From Musa acuminata AAA Group (Eukaryota; Streptophyta; Magnoliopsida; Zingiberales; Musaceae), in assembly GCF_036884655.1 (NCBI RefSeq), contig NC_088345.1, forward strand, positions 33,605,501-33,669,500: a DNA stretch of 64,000 nucleotides, given 5' to 3'. Below, piece by piece: positions 1-10,948 of this stretch (position 1 is the first letter of the stretch; each line of letters begins with the position of its first letter). A model generated the notes under the pieces. The model did no database searches. It had not been told where the DNA came from and saw nothing but the letters and a program-made list of their open reading frames with translations. A program made the position numbers and the translations under genes.

Positions 1-1207
1 GTTTTGAGTGACGCAGGGTGCTTCGATCAAGATGAGACAATTAAAGCAGGAACATCATGTTGTGCCGGAAGAACATGTCAGAAGATTGGACGTCAGGCCG
101 GTGGATCGGTCGACGTATCGACAGAAGGCTTCGGGCCGTGGACTCGGGCATCGGGCCAAGAAGAGCGAGTATTGTGCCAAGGATATCGGAGTTGCGGAGT
201 CAATTGGCCAATTGGGCAATAGGCTACAGGAAAGGACGATGCGCCGAAGAATCGGACGAAGCGTCGAGGGACCAATGACATGTCGGACAACTTGGTTAAT
301 TGCTTAGGATTAATTGTCTCGATCGAAGTTTTTGTTTTGAGTGTGCAGGATTGACTACGATGAAAGTAAGACATGCAGCAGGAGTTGCGCCGGAGTCATG
401 ACAATGATCACGTTGGGAGTTCGAGAGCTCGACGGAAGTTCGGACAGTCGTCGGAGATTCTACGGGAACAAATCCGAGAAGTCCAGAAACTTGCCAAAGG
501 ATCTCGTCAAAACTTGCCAAGTGGATCATCGCAGTCCAGGAGTTTGCTGGAAGTCCGCAGGAGCATCACCGAGGGTTCATCGGATGATCGACGGAAGTTC
601 GCCGGAAACTCACCGGAAGAAGCGAGTGACGCACCGAAGCAAGCTGCAGAATATGTCTTAGGAAATAATCGTAGTTAGCACTTTGATTAAGTTAGAAATG
701 GGAGGTAATCCCATTAGCTTAATCCTGGGGCAATTGGGCCCCTGAAGAACTCAAATTGGGTCGAATGGTTCAACCCATTCGGACCCAGGTTGCTGTGGGA
801 GGTGCAACCGCCCAGGCAGGGAGGTAGCACCGCCCAGGCTATGTCTCCCAGCGAGACTGGGCGGTGCAACCGCCCCAGCCAAGAGGTGCAACCGCCCAGG
901 GCTTAGTCTCCGAGCGAGACTGGGCGGTGCAACCTCCTCTGTCAGGAGGTAGCACCGCCAGAGCTCAAGTTTCGAGCTCTGCCAGGCGGTGCAACCTCTC
1001 CAGTCAGGCGATGCAACCGCTTGAGCTCGGTCATCGAGCTCTGGCAGAGAGGTGCAACCGCCCCTGACAGAGGTAGCACCGCCCAGAGGCTGAGTCTTCG
1101 AGCTCTGCCAGGCGGTGCAACCGCCCCAGTCAAGAGGTGCAACCGCCTGATCCCGGAATTTCGGGATTTGATCGTTTTGAGCTCTAAATTTGAACTGGGT
1201 TGGGGCC

Positions 1208-1215
1208 TATAAATA
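1208..1215 (+). promoter_or_regulatory. LTR TATA box
   Basis: TATAAATA in the context CCTATAAATACCCC, at the end of the repeat-rich U3. The same context is kept in all Sirevirus-like LTRs in the window. Confidence 0.7.
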
Positions 1216-1756
1216 CCCCACCCATTCAGCACTGAAAGCATAGATCACACACACGAAATCTTGCTATCTTTCTGTGATTCTTAGAGCTCAAAACTATTAG
1301 TTCTCCTCTTTCTGTTCTTTAAAGTTTGAATTGTAAAGAGAGGAGAGAAAACTTCTGTAAGGGTTGTCTCCTAAGCCCTTAAAAAGGAGTGAATCTGTAA
1401 GAGGGTGGTTGGCCTACACCTATTGAAGGAAGGCTTCTTGTTGACATCGGTGACCTCGTCGATGGAGGAAGCCAAAAGTGGAGTAGGTCAAGACTGACCG
1501 AACCACTCTAAATCTCTGGTTTGCTTTTATTTTGAGCACTTTATCATTACTGCAAACCTCCTAGATAGCTACTGCTCTCTGCGCTTTTACGAACAAGTTT
1601 CTAAGTTCTGATCTTTCCGAATCTGCATTCAGACGTAAATCGGTGCTTTCGTACGATCTTTACATTGCAATTTACACTTACGTTTTGATTCCATTTATAA
1701 CTACAAAATGCCTTCTGTGCTTTTACGAACGAGTGTCTATGTTCAGATCTTTCCGA

Positions 1757-1990
1757 ATCTGCGTTTTGACGTAAAACTGTGTTTAGACGCAAACTGCACT
1801 TAGACGCAATCTGCGCTTAGACACAAACTACGCTTAGACGCAAACTACGCTTAGATGCAATCTGAGCTTAGACGCAAACTGCGCCTAGATGCAAACTGCG
1901 CTTAGACGCAATCTGCATTTAGACGCAAACTGCATTTAGACGCAAACTGCGTAAACTACGCTTAGACGCAAACTGTGTTTAGACGTAAAC
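1757..1990 (+). repeat. Degenerate 18-base minisatellite in R/U5
   Basis: Variants of a TTAGACGCAAACTGC-type unit recur every 15-18 bases. This copy is more decayed than the arrays at 52458-52700 and 57668-57968. Confidence 0.75.
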
Positions 1991-2171
1991 TGCACTTAAT
2001 CATAAGTAATCTTAGAATCGGCTTTTGCATCAAAATAGTTTTTATCGAACGAACGCAGCTTTCATTTTTAATCGCTGAAAGATTTCCGCTGCACTAATTC
2101 ACCCCCCCCCCCCTCTTAGTGCTCTCGATCCTAACACCTAATACATTGGTGGCAAAAAAAAAAAAATAGAT

Positions 2172-2668
2172 GATGCGATTGGAGAAAATATTTGATGTAC
2201 GAAATTGTTCTAATGATCAAAAGAATTTCTTGAGATCAAGAACATGAATAGCAAGGAGAAGTTTACCAAAAAAAAAAAAAAAAGATTAGAAATGAATTAG
2301 AATGTGATAATAAGAGGGTCAAGAAATCATCGATTTGAAAAGGGAAGTCACCACAAAAAAAATTCAATCTTGTGTAAGATACGAGTTAAATTATGAAATA
2401 AGTTTATATTCATAGGGTGACTAGAGCCTATTTTGCTTGTGGAAAGTTGGATCATTAAATAAAAGACTGCCCTTTGAATAAGAAGAAAGAATCACTGCCT
2501 CATAAATCATCAGTCCATGTTAGAGTGTATGATATCACGGAATATGATTCTAAAGCTTCTGAATTAGTGGTCGAGGGTACTATTCATGTTTCTGAAAGAA
2601 TGCAAATATTTGTTTGACCATATGTCTCATCTATAATTTGATTCGCAATATTTTGCTTATCACATGGG
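2172..2668 (+). pseudogene. Gypsy-1 gag remnant with zinc knuckle
   Basis: Broken gag reading the same way as the better-kept gag at 9578-10807 on the other strand. It begins at a stretch reading MMRLEKIFDVRNC. After a gap it continues through a knuckle-like AYFACGKLDH followed by a stop, then IKDCPLNKKKE. It runs to the start of protease, where a QYFAYHLGI-like stretch is cut at 2669 by the array insertion. Stops and frame changes make it non-functional. The protease active-site area reads FDH, not D-S/T-G. Confidence 0.8.
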
Positions 2669-2673
2669 CATTC
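2669..2673. repeat. Target-site duplication CATTC, left copy
   Basis: CATTC directly precedes the TGTCACGCC terminus and matches 13706-13710. Joining the flanks restores the same protease-region order as in the gag copies at 5449-6678 and 9578-10807. Confidence 0.9.
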
Positions 2674-3190
2674 TGTCACGCCCCACCCCGAATTATCACA
2701 TTCAGGAGGTGTGACCCTATCTAAAATCAATTATATTATAATTCATCATCAATTCAATCCAGGATCCAAACTAACAATTTGAGGATACTAAGAATCATTC
2801 AAAATCAATATTTACAATTCATAAACCTGAACGTTACATAAACCATAATCCACTTCACTCAGAGATTCACAAAATCCCATGGCAACTCAACTAAATATCA
2901 TCCACAACATAAATCCATAATCGTAGAAGTATATACAATCATAAAAAGATAATTATTTACCATGAGTTCTTATCCTTATACAACTTAAACTTATCATTCC
3001 ATACACATGAGCAGTCCTTTAAACTTTTACAACACATAAGTATCAACAGATTCCTTAACATTACATAAGAAGTAAAGTATACTATACAACAAAAACCATC
3101 ATCCAACAAAATTAGCTCAAAAATCTTCTAGCCTTTCACTACTTTAACCCAATTCTAGCTTTTCAGTGCGTGACAAGTTACCCTGAAAAA

Positions 3191-3198
3191 TTTATATA
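3191..3198 (-). promoter_or_regulatory. Probable gypsy LTR TATA box (LTR 1)
   Basis: Minus-strand TATATAAA between GTTGC and TTTTTCAGG. The surrounding block is conserved in every gypsy LTR here. Confidence 0.4.
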
Positions 3199-5057
3199 GC
3201 AACGGGGTGAGCATAAAGAGCTCAGCAAGTGTCTAACATATCCATGGCGATAGGAGAAGTTCAAGCAGGTTTAGTATCAAGATACAAAGTAGAAATACAA
3301 ATGTTCATTTGAAGTCATCTCATTTGATATAAAATCACAAAGGTTGACCTCGTTCAAAAACAGGCATTAGACATAACAATAGGAGAAAGGAAATTGGAGC
3401 ATTTCATTGGCAAAAGAAACATTTAGGCATGTATCAAATGGCACATGAAGCATTTAGGTACATATCAAAGGCATAAGAGTGTTTGAGAGCATAATCATGA
3501 CATACGAAACACTTCAAGGTATAACAAGTGAACTGAGTAATAAACACAAGCTTGTATGTCATTTTTGATGTAGCATGCATTCCATTTTTATCCAAAGCAT
3601 AATATGAACTCATAAACAAAGCTTTGGATATCATATCAATAAACATAGATGGCACTGTGGGACCACATAAATAATATGATTCATCCATTTCTGGATGACC
3701 ACCAAGCATAAGTCTCCCACGTCTGGGAGCTCCATCCACCCACGTCTGAGTGAAGTCAATGGGGCCGGCAGAGCAATCGCGGGCTCTAAGCATAACTCCC
3801 TTTACCATTTCTGGCAAAGGTTCACAATATCCCACAAGACACCAGAGTACAAAAGGGTAGTATGAACAATAACATTGACACATATCAGAAGCACATGCGG
3901 AACAACGAAATGTACATATGCCTTTCGAGTCAATACGATACAAATATAATCTTTCACAAATGTATTCAGATTTAAAAGGAAACAAAAGCAGGAGTATACA
4001 AGGATTTCAAGAAATCACATATGGCTCAATTGAAACAAGAAAGTTAGTTGAATTCAATGTCCAAAGAAATGAAACTGGAAGAGGCACATATCGAAAGCAA
4101 ATTCGGAACAATGGGATGCATGTGCCGAATCATTACGCTGAAAACATGAACTTTAGATGATAGCTGCAGACAAATAAATAAAGGAAAAAAGTATACAGGA
4201 ATTTAAGGTAATAATGTAAAGCTTAACTGAAGAGTGTTTGCCGAAATCGGTTTCCAAAGAGAAGAAACAAGGAGAGCCGAAATCGACCAAAGTTCGATTC
4301 TGGCAGAATTTGATAGGGATATTGTATGAACTATTTAGATAACCAATTATACTCCAATTTATGCAAAATATGTGTCATTATAACGCTTTATTAATCTAAT
4401 TTTAGGAAAATGAAGTTTGACAAGAATTGGAATTTACAACATGGAGTTACAGATAATTTCGTAGCCAAAGGTCTAAAAATATTTGCTCTGTTTTACTGAA
4501 TCTATTGGGTCGATGAAAGTAGATGTTATAGTTAGCAATTATACTCCAAAAATTTCAAATCAGGTATATAAAGAAAGAATTTTGAGTCTAGCTTCGAATA
4601 AATCATACTTTGTATGAATCTGAGTTCACAGCAGAAAGTTATAAGTAGTTAAGCAATAAGAGTTCAGAAATTTTAGTCTCTATTTTGCAGAATCTGTAGG
4701 GTTAATTGAAATAGAAGTCGTAGTAGGCATTTAAACTCCAAATCATTCATTCTTAGTGTCAAAATAAAGATATTTGAGTCTACTTTTAAATGGAATAGGT
4801 TTTGCCTAGATCTTATTTGAGTGCTAAAAGTTAGATCCAAAACAATGTATAGAAGTCAGATTACCGAAAAATTTCAGATCCATGGCTTTGTATCAAAAGG
4901 AAAGAACGGTTTGGTACTAAGCTGAAATCTTTTGCATTATGAAGAATTAAAAGGAAAACAGAGATTAGGAATTCTGTAGGAAGAGATTAGAACACTTGCC
5001 TTAGATGAGTTTGATTCCCAAATATAGGGAGTTGATACAAAACCTCAAACAAAGTTT

Positions 5058-5095
5058 CCTCTTCTTCTTCTTCTCTTCTTCTTCTTCTCCTCAAA
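5058..5095. repeat. CTT/TTC microsatellite in LTR 1
   Basis: TTCTTC tract whose length differs between the three LTRs; it is shorter in LTR 2 (about 9205-9222). Confidence 0.8.
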
Positions 5096-5425
5096 CTAAC
5101 GTTGGCTGAAAACTTTCTTCTTAATGGTGCCTTAAATTACTTAGGTTTGGCTCATGCTAAAATAGTGAGGTGGCAAGCATGCTTGGGGGTTGAGGTGTCA
5201 ACTTTAGAATAAATGCTAAGTGGCTCATCCTTGTTATTGACACATGTCCTCCATTTTATTTTATTTTATTTTTATTTACTCAATTTTGAATATTTTATAA
5301 ATCATCTCAAACATTTAATATTTACTCTTAGGTCCTTAGCCATAAACTTTAATATAATATTATTTAATAAAAAAAAATATATTATTATTTACTAATTTTT
5401 TTTTTTTTAAATGGGGGATGTTACA

Positions 5426-5440
5426 CGCTCCCCTCCTTAA
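5426..5440 (-). promoter_or_regulatory. Polypurine tract of interior 1
   Basis: Minus strand reads TTAAGGAGGGGAGCG next to the LTR terminus. This is the expected plus-strand DNA priming site beside a 3' LTR. Confidence 0.75.
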
Positions 5441-5448
5441 AAGAAAAT

Positions 5449-6678
5449 TTAGTCCACTAAATTTGTCATATCTCTTTCGACGAAAAGATAAGGATAAACC
5501 AGATTTGTAGTCAAGGAATCCCCAACAGCAGTAGTTACGTGTAGCAAATAATCCAGTGGTTTAGGTTGAATGCCCAAGTGACAAGCAAAATATTGTGAAA
5601 CAAAAGACAAGTTGGAGCCAGGATCAAACAAAACTTTTGCATTTCTATTAGAAACATGTAGAATACCTTCAACCACTGATTTAGAGGCTCTGGAATCTTG
5701 TTCTGTGATAGCATATACTCTAGCATGGGTTGTCGGCTTAGGGAGTAGTGGCTCTTTGTTCTTGTTTAGTGGGCAGTCTCTGACTTTATGATCTAACTTT
5801 CCACAGGCAAAACAAGCTCTAGTCACCCAAAAACACTCGCTTGTTTCATGATTACGTCCGCATTTTGTACACGATAGAGTTCTTTGTGATGGAGTTCCTT
5901 TCTCAAATCTAAGTACCTTTACCTTCTCGTTACTTCTTTCTGCTTCATTTCCTCTCTTACTTTTACCAACAAACTTATCCTTTCTATTCCTGTCCCTGAT
6001 TTCTTGGATCTCCTCCAAGTCTTTTTCAAGTATGAAAGCTCTTTCTACTACTCCAGTGTATACTTGGAGTTTTAAAGCTGATATCCGACTTCTTATTGCC
6101 GGCCTTAATCATCTTTCAAATATTCTTGCTTTCCTATATTCATCATCAATCATATGTGTGGCAAATCTAGAGAGCTCGGTGAATTTAGACTCATATTTGG
6201 CTACTGTCAAATTTCCCTGGATGAGATTCAGGAACTCCAATTCTTTCTGCTCTCTGATACAATCCGGAAAATATTTATCATTGAACTTTTCTGTAAATAC
6301 CTTCCAAGTGATTGGCTCCTGTCGAGCTTCAGAAATCCTCTTCATGGTTCACCACCAGTGCTCAGCCTCTCCTTCTAGCATGAAGGTAGCAAGAGAAACC
6401 TTCTTATCATCTAGGCAATTTAAAACATCAAATATTTTCTCCATCCGCATCATCCATTGTTCTGCTACCATTGGATCAGGCTCACCACCAAAACTGGGAC
6501 GACTAAGCTTCTTAAACTGTTCAATTCCCAACCCAGTCTGGTTTGAATTCCCACCTTCATCATTTCTTCCTTCTCGGACTTGTTGTTACATTACTTGTGT
6601 CATTGCCTCTAGAGTTTTCATAATTCCACTCAATTGATCAGAAGTAGATGCAATAGGAGAACCAGATGACCTAGTCAT
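5449..6678 (-). pseudogene. Gypsy gag with protease stub, three stop codons (interior 1)
   Basis: Same length as the open frame in interior 2 (1230 bases), with no net indel. Relative to that copy it has premature stops at codons 31, 110 and 190. The N-terminal part and most of the Retrotrans_gag-type domain are therefore broken. Codons 221-409 stay open and include both zinc-knuckle motifs and the start of protease with Asp-Pro-Gly. The stops look like single base changes (CAA to TAA, CGA to TGA, GGA to TGA). This fits a copy that decayed after the array formed or before it was duplicated. Confidence 0.88.
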
Positions 6679-6797
6679 CCTTGCTTCCTAAAAATAACAA
6701 AAAAAAATCTTTTGATCGGTCTCTAAATAGAAATCACTAAACCTTAAAATTTATTACACATCTAGCATATCAAAATTCTTAGAAATCCTCAAATCAT

Positions 6798-6810
6798 GCT
6801 CTGATACCAC
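6798..6810 (-). promoter_or_regulatory. Primer-binding site, initiator tRNA-Met type
   Basis: Minus strand reads TGGTATCAGAGC, the plant initiator-Met primer sequence. It lies two bases inside LTR 2. Confidence 0.85.
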
Positions 6811-6812
6811 TC

Positions 6813-9554
6813 TCTCACGCCCCCCCCCCCCCCCCCGAATTTTCAGTTTCAGGAGGTGTGACCTTGTCTAAAATCAATTATATTATAATTCATCATCAAT
6901 TCAATCCAGAATCCAAACTAACAATTTGAGGATACTAAGAATCATTCAAAATCAATATTCACAATTCATAAACCTGAACGTTACATAAACCATAATCCAC
7001 TTCACTCAGAGATTCACAAAATCCCATGGCAACTCAACTAAACATCATCCACAACATAAATCCATAATCGTAGAAGTATATACAATCACAAAAAGATAAT
7101 TATTTACCATGAGTTCTTATCCTTATACAACTTAAACTTATCATTCCATACACATGAGTAGTCCTTTAAACTTTTACAACACATAAGTATCAACATATTC
7201 CTTAACATTACATCAGAAGTAAAGTATACTATACAACAAAAACCATCATCCAACAAAATTAGCTCAAAAATCTTCAGCCTTTCACTACTTTAACCCAATT
7301 CTAGCTTTTCAGTGCCTGAAAAGTTACCCTGAAAAATTTATATAGCAACGGGGTGAGCATAAAGAGCTCAGCAAGTGTCTAACATATCCATGGCGATAGG
7401 AGAAGTTCAAGCAGGTTTAGTATCAAGATACAAAGTAGAAATACAAATGTTCATTTGAAGTCATCTCATTTGATATAAAATCACAAAGGTTGACCTCGTT
7501 CAAAAACGGGCATTAGACATAACAATAGGAGAAAGGAAATTGGAACATTTCATTGGCAAAAGAAACATTTAGGCATGTATCAAATGGCACATGAAGCATT
7601 TAGGTACATATCAAAGGCATAAGAGTGTTTGAGAGCATAATAATAACATACGAAATACTTCAAGGTATAACAAGTGAACCGAGTAATAAACACAAGCTTG
7701 TATGTCATTTTTGATGTAGCATGCATTCCATTTTTATCCAAAGCATAATATGAACTCATAAACAAAGCTTTGGATATCATATCAATAAACATAGATGGCA
7801 CTGTGGGACCACATAAATAATATGATTCATCCATTTCTGGATGACCACCAAGCATAAGTCTCCCACGTCTGGGAGCTCCATCCACCCACGTCTGAGTGAA
7901 GTCAATGGGGCCGGCAGAGCAATCGCGGGCTCTAAGCATAACTCCCTTTACCATTTCTGGCAAAGGTTCACAATATCCCACAAGACACCAGAGTACAAAA
8001 GGGTAGTATGAACAATAACATTGACACATATCAGAAGCACATGCGGAACAACGAAATGTACATATGCCTTTCGAGTCAATACGATACAAATATAATCTTT
8101 CACAAATGTATTCAGATTTAAAAGGAAACAAAAGCAGGAGTATACAAGGATTTCAAGAAATCACATATGGCTCAATTGAAACAAGAAAGTTAGTTGAATT
8201 CAATGTCCAAAGAAATGAAACTGGAAGAGGCACATATCGAAAGCAAATGCGGAACAATGGGATGCATGTGCCGAATCATTACGCTGAAAACATGAACTTT
8301 AGTTGATAGCTGCAGACAAATAAATAAAGGACAAAAGTATACAGGAATTTAAGATAATAATGTAAAGCTTAACTGAAGAGTGTTTGCCGAAATCGGTTTC
8401 CAAAGAGAAGAAACAAGGAGAGCCGAAATCGACCAAAGTTCGATTCTGGCAGAATTTGATAGGGACATTGTATGAACTATTTAGATAACCAATTATGCTC
8501 CAATTTATGCAAAATATGTGTCATTAGAAAGCTTTATCAATCTAATTTTAGGAAAATGATGTTTGACAAGAATTGGAATTTACAACAGGGAGTTACAGAT
8601 AATTTCGTAGCCAAAGGTCTGAAAATATTTGCTCTGTTTTACTGAATCTATTGGGTCGATGAAAGCAGATCATTTAGTTAGCAATTATATTGGAAAAATT
8701 TTAAATCAGGTATATAAAGAAAGCATTTTGAGTCTAGCTTCGAATAAATCATACTTTGTATGAATCTGAGTTCACAGCAGAAAGTTATAAGTAGTTAAGT
8801 AATAAGAGGTCAGAAATTTCAGTCTATATTTTGCAGAATCTGTAGGGTTAATTGAAACAGAAGTCTTAGTAGGCATTTAAACTCCAAATCATTCAATCTT
8901 TGTGTCAAAATAAAGATATTTGAGTCTACTTTTAAATGGAATAGGTTTTGCCTAGATCATAGTTTAGTGCTAAAAGTTAGATCCAAAACAATGTATAGAA
9001 GTCAGATTACCGAAAAATTTCAGATCCATGGCTTTGTATCAAAAGGAAAGAACGGTTTGGTACTAAGCTGAAATCTTTTGCATTATGAAGAATTAAAAGG
9101 AAAACAGAGATTAGGAATTCTGTAGGAAGAGATTAGAACACTTGCCTTAGATGAGTTTGATTCCCAAATATAGGGAGTTGATACAAAACCTCAAACAAAG
9201 TTTCCTCTTCTTCTTCTTCTCCTCAAACTAACGTTGGCTGAAAACTTTCTTCTTAATGGTGCCTTAAATTACTTAGGTTTGGCTCATGCTAAAATAGTGA
9301 GGTGGCAAGCATGCATGGGGGTTTAGGTGTCAACTTTAGAATAAATGCTAAGTGGCTCATCCTTGTTAATGACACATGTCCTCCATTTTATTTTATTTTA
9401 TTTTTATTTACTCAATTCTGAATATTTTATAAATCATCTCAAACATTTAATATTTACTCTTAGGTCCTTAGCCATAAACTTTAATATAATATTATTTAAT
9501 ATAAAAAAATATATTATTATTTACTTTTTTTTTTTTTAAATGGGGGATGTTACA
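6813..9554 (-). repeat. Array LTR 2 (shared middle LTR)
   Basis: Very similar to LTRs 1 and 3. Its plus-strand first bases are TCTCACGCC rather than TGTCACGCC, so one terminal dinucleotide is mutated. A C run of about 17 follows. No 5-base duplication flanks it, so it is internal to the array. Confidence 0.9.
7337..7344 (-). promoter_or_regulatory. Probable gypsy LTR TATA box (LTR 2)
   Basis: Same TATATAAA block as in LTR 1. Confidence 0.4.
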
Positions 9555-9570
9555 CTCTCCCCTCCTTAAA
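9555..9570 (-). promoter_or_regulatory. Polypurine tract of interior 2
   Basis: Minus strand TTAAGGAGGGGAGAG beside LTR 2. Confidence 0.75.
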
Positions 9571-9577
9571 AGAAAAT

Positions 9578-10807
9578 TTAGTCCTCTAAATTTGTCATAC
9601 CTCTTTGGACGAAAAGATAAGGATAAACCAGATTTGTAGTCAAGGAATCCCCAACAGTAGTAGTTACGTGTAGCAAATAATCCAGTGGCTCAGGTTGAAT
9701 GCCCAAGTGATAAGCAAAATATTGTGAAACAAAAGACAAGTTGGAGCCAGGATCAAACAAAACTTTTGCATTTCTATTAGAAACATGTAGAATACCTTCA
9801 ACCACTGATTTAGAGGCTCTGGAATCTTGTTCTGTGATAGCATATACTATAGCATGGGTTGTCGGCTTAGGGAGTAGTGGCTCTTTGTTCTTGTTTAGTG
9901 GGCAGTCTCTGACTTTATGATCTAACTTTCCACAGGCAAAACAAGCTCCAGTCACCCAAAAACACTCACTTGTTTCATGATTACGTCCGCATTTTGTACA
10001 CGATAGAGTTCTTTGTGATGGAGTTCCTTTCTCAAATCTAGGTACCTTTACCTTCTCGTTACTTCTTTCTGCTTCATTTCCTCTCTTACTTTTACCAACA
10101 AACTTATCCTTTCTATTCCTGTCCCTGATTTCTTGGATCTCCTCCAAGTCTTTTTTAAGTATGAAAGCTCTTTCTACTACTTCAGTGTATACTTCGAGTT
10201 TTAAAGCTGATATCCGGCTTCTTATTGCCGGCCTTAATCCCCTTTCAAATCTTCTTGCTTTCCTATATTCATCATCAATCATATGTGTGGCAAATCTAGA
10301 GAGCTCGGTGAATTTAGACTCATATTTGGCTACTGTCAAATTTCCCTGGATGAGATTTAGGAACTCCAAATCTTTCTGCTCTCTGATACAATCCGGAAAA
10401 TATTTATCATTGAACTTTTCTGTAAATACCTTCCAAGTGATGGGCTCCTGTCGAGCTTCAGAAACCCTCTTCATGGTTCGCCACCTGTGCTCAGCCTCTC
10501 CTTCTAGCATGAAGGTAGCAAGAGAAACCTTCTTATCATCTAGGCAATTTAAAACATCAAATATTTTCTCCATCCGCATCATCCATTGTTCTGCTACCAT
10601 TGGATCAGGCTCACCACCAAAACTGGGAGGACTAAGCTTCTTAAACTGTTCAATTCCCAACCCAGTCTGGTTTGAATTCCCACCTTCATCATTTCTTCCT
10701 TCTCGGACTTGTTGTTGCATTACTTGTGTCATTGCCTTTAGAGTTTTCATAATTCCACTCAATTGATCAGAAGTAGATGCAATAGGAGAACCAGATGACC
10801 TAGTCAT
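9578..10807 (-). CDS. gag: Gypsy Gag with truncated, active-site-altered protease (409 aa)
   Basis: Intact frame in interior 2. Gag forms the virus-like particle and packages element RNA. A Retrotrans_gag-type domain spans roughly residues 70-215. A basic linker follows. Cys-rich knuckles lie at 270-282 (CTKC...H...C) and 289-302 (CFACGKLDHKVRDC). From about 335 the chain enters retropepsin sequence, but the active-site triad is Asp352-Pro-Gly rather than Asp-Ser/Thr-Gly. The frame ends at 409, before the rest of protease, RT, RNase H and integrase. The start is the first ATG, about 120 bases from the primer site. The sister copy at 5449-6678 has three stops. It probably depends on another gypsy element for enzymes. 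Confidence 0.85.
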   Translation of the reverse strand: MTRSSGSPIASTSDQLSGIMKTLKAMTQVMQQQVREGRNDEGGNSNQTGLGIEQFKKLSPPSFGGEPDPMVAEQWMMRMEKIFDVLNCLDDKKVSLATFMLEGEAEHRWRTMKRVSEARQEPITWKVFTEKFNDKYFPDCIREQKDLEFLNLIQGNLTVAKYESKFTELSRFATHMIDDEYRKARRFERGLRPAIRSRISALKLEVYTEVVERAFILKKDLEEIQEIRDRNRKDKFVGKSKRGNEAERSNEKVKVPRFEKGTPSQRTLSCTKCGRNHETSECFWVTGACFACGKLDHKVRDCPLNKNKEPLLPKPTTHAIVYAITEQDSRASKSVVEGILHVSNRNAKVLFDPGSNLSFVSQYFAYHLGIQPEPLDYLLHVTTTVGDSLTTNLVYPYLFVQRGMTNLED

Positions 10808-10926
10808 CCTTGCTTCCTAAAAATAACAAAAAAAAAACTTTTGATCGGTCTCTAAATAGAAATCACTAAACCTTAAAATTTATTACACATCTAGCATATC
10901 AAAATTCTTAGAAATCCTCAAATCAT

Positions 10927-10946
10927 GCTCTGATACCTGATACCAC
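10927..10946 (-). promoter_or_regulatory. Primer-binding site with internal duplication
   Basis: The plus strand reads GCTCTGATACCTGATACCAC: the TGATACC core is repeated. Interior 1 has it once. The duplicated form could shift primer pairing. Confidence 0.75.
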
Positions 10947-10948
10947 TT

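Larger units (their letters stand above)
1..2136 (+). mobile_element. Sirevirus-like copia LTR, left edge outside window
   Basis: This is the right-hand part of an LTR matching those at 50451-52831 and 55724-58091. By alignment about 59 bases of its left end are missing. U3 holds GC-rich repeats (786-1150), then a TATA box (1208-1215), a conserved R/U5 stretch, a degenerate 18-base minisatellite (about 1757-1990), a C12 run (2102-2113) and the terminal CTAACA at 2131-2136. No primer-binding site follows, so this is a 3' LTR or solo LTR. It abuts a broken gypsy gag, and I cannot see whether it has a target duplication because its left side is outside the window. Confidence 0.88.
2674..5425 (-). 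repeat. Array LTR 1 (3' LTR in element sense)
   Basis: Runs from TGTCACGCCC to GGGATGTTACA on the plus strand (TGTAACATCC...GGGCGTGACA in element sense). It includes a CTT-rich stretch near 5058-5095 and a probable TATA at 3191-3198. No gene is supported in it; see findings for a 183-codon open frame at 3434-3985. Confidence 0.92.

Noticed and set aside
1..678. Several frames of 70-106 codons at the left end, repeated at 28218-28551, 34539-34872, 42368-42701, 50483-50804 and 55839-56080
   Set aside because: They are the same distal U3 part of the Sirevirus-like LTR, overlapping on both strands; the copies share it because the LTR is repeated.
5213..5395. Short hydrophobic frame (also 9345 and 13494)
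   Set aside because: AT-rich LTR end, no conserved length between copies; no support as a gene.
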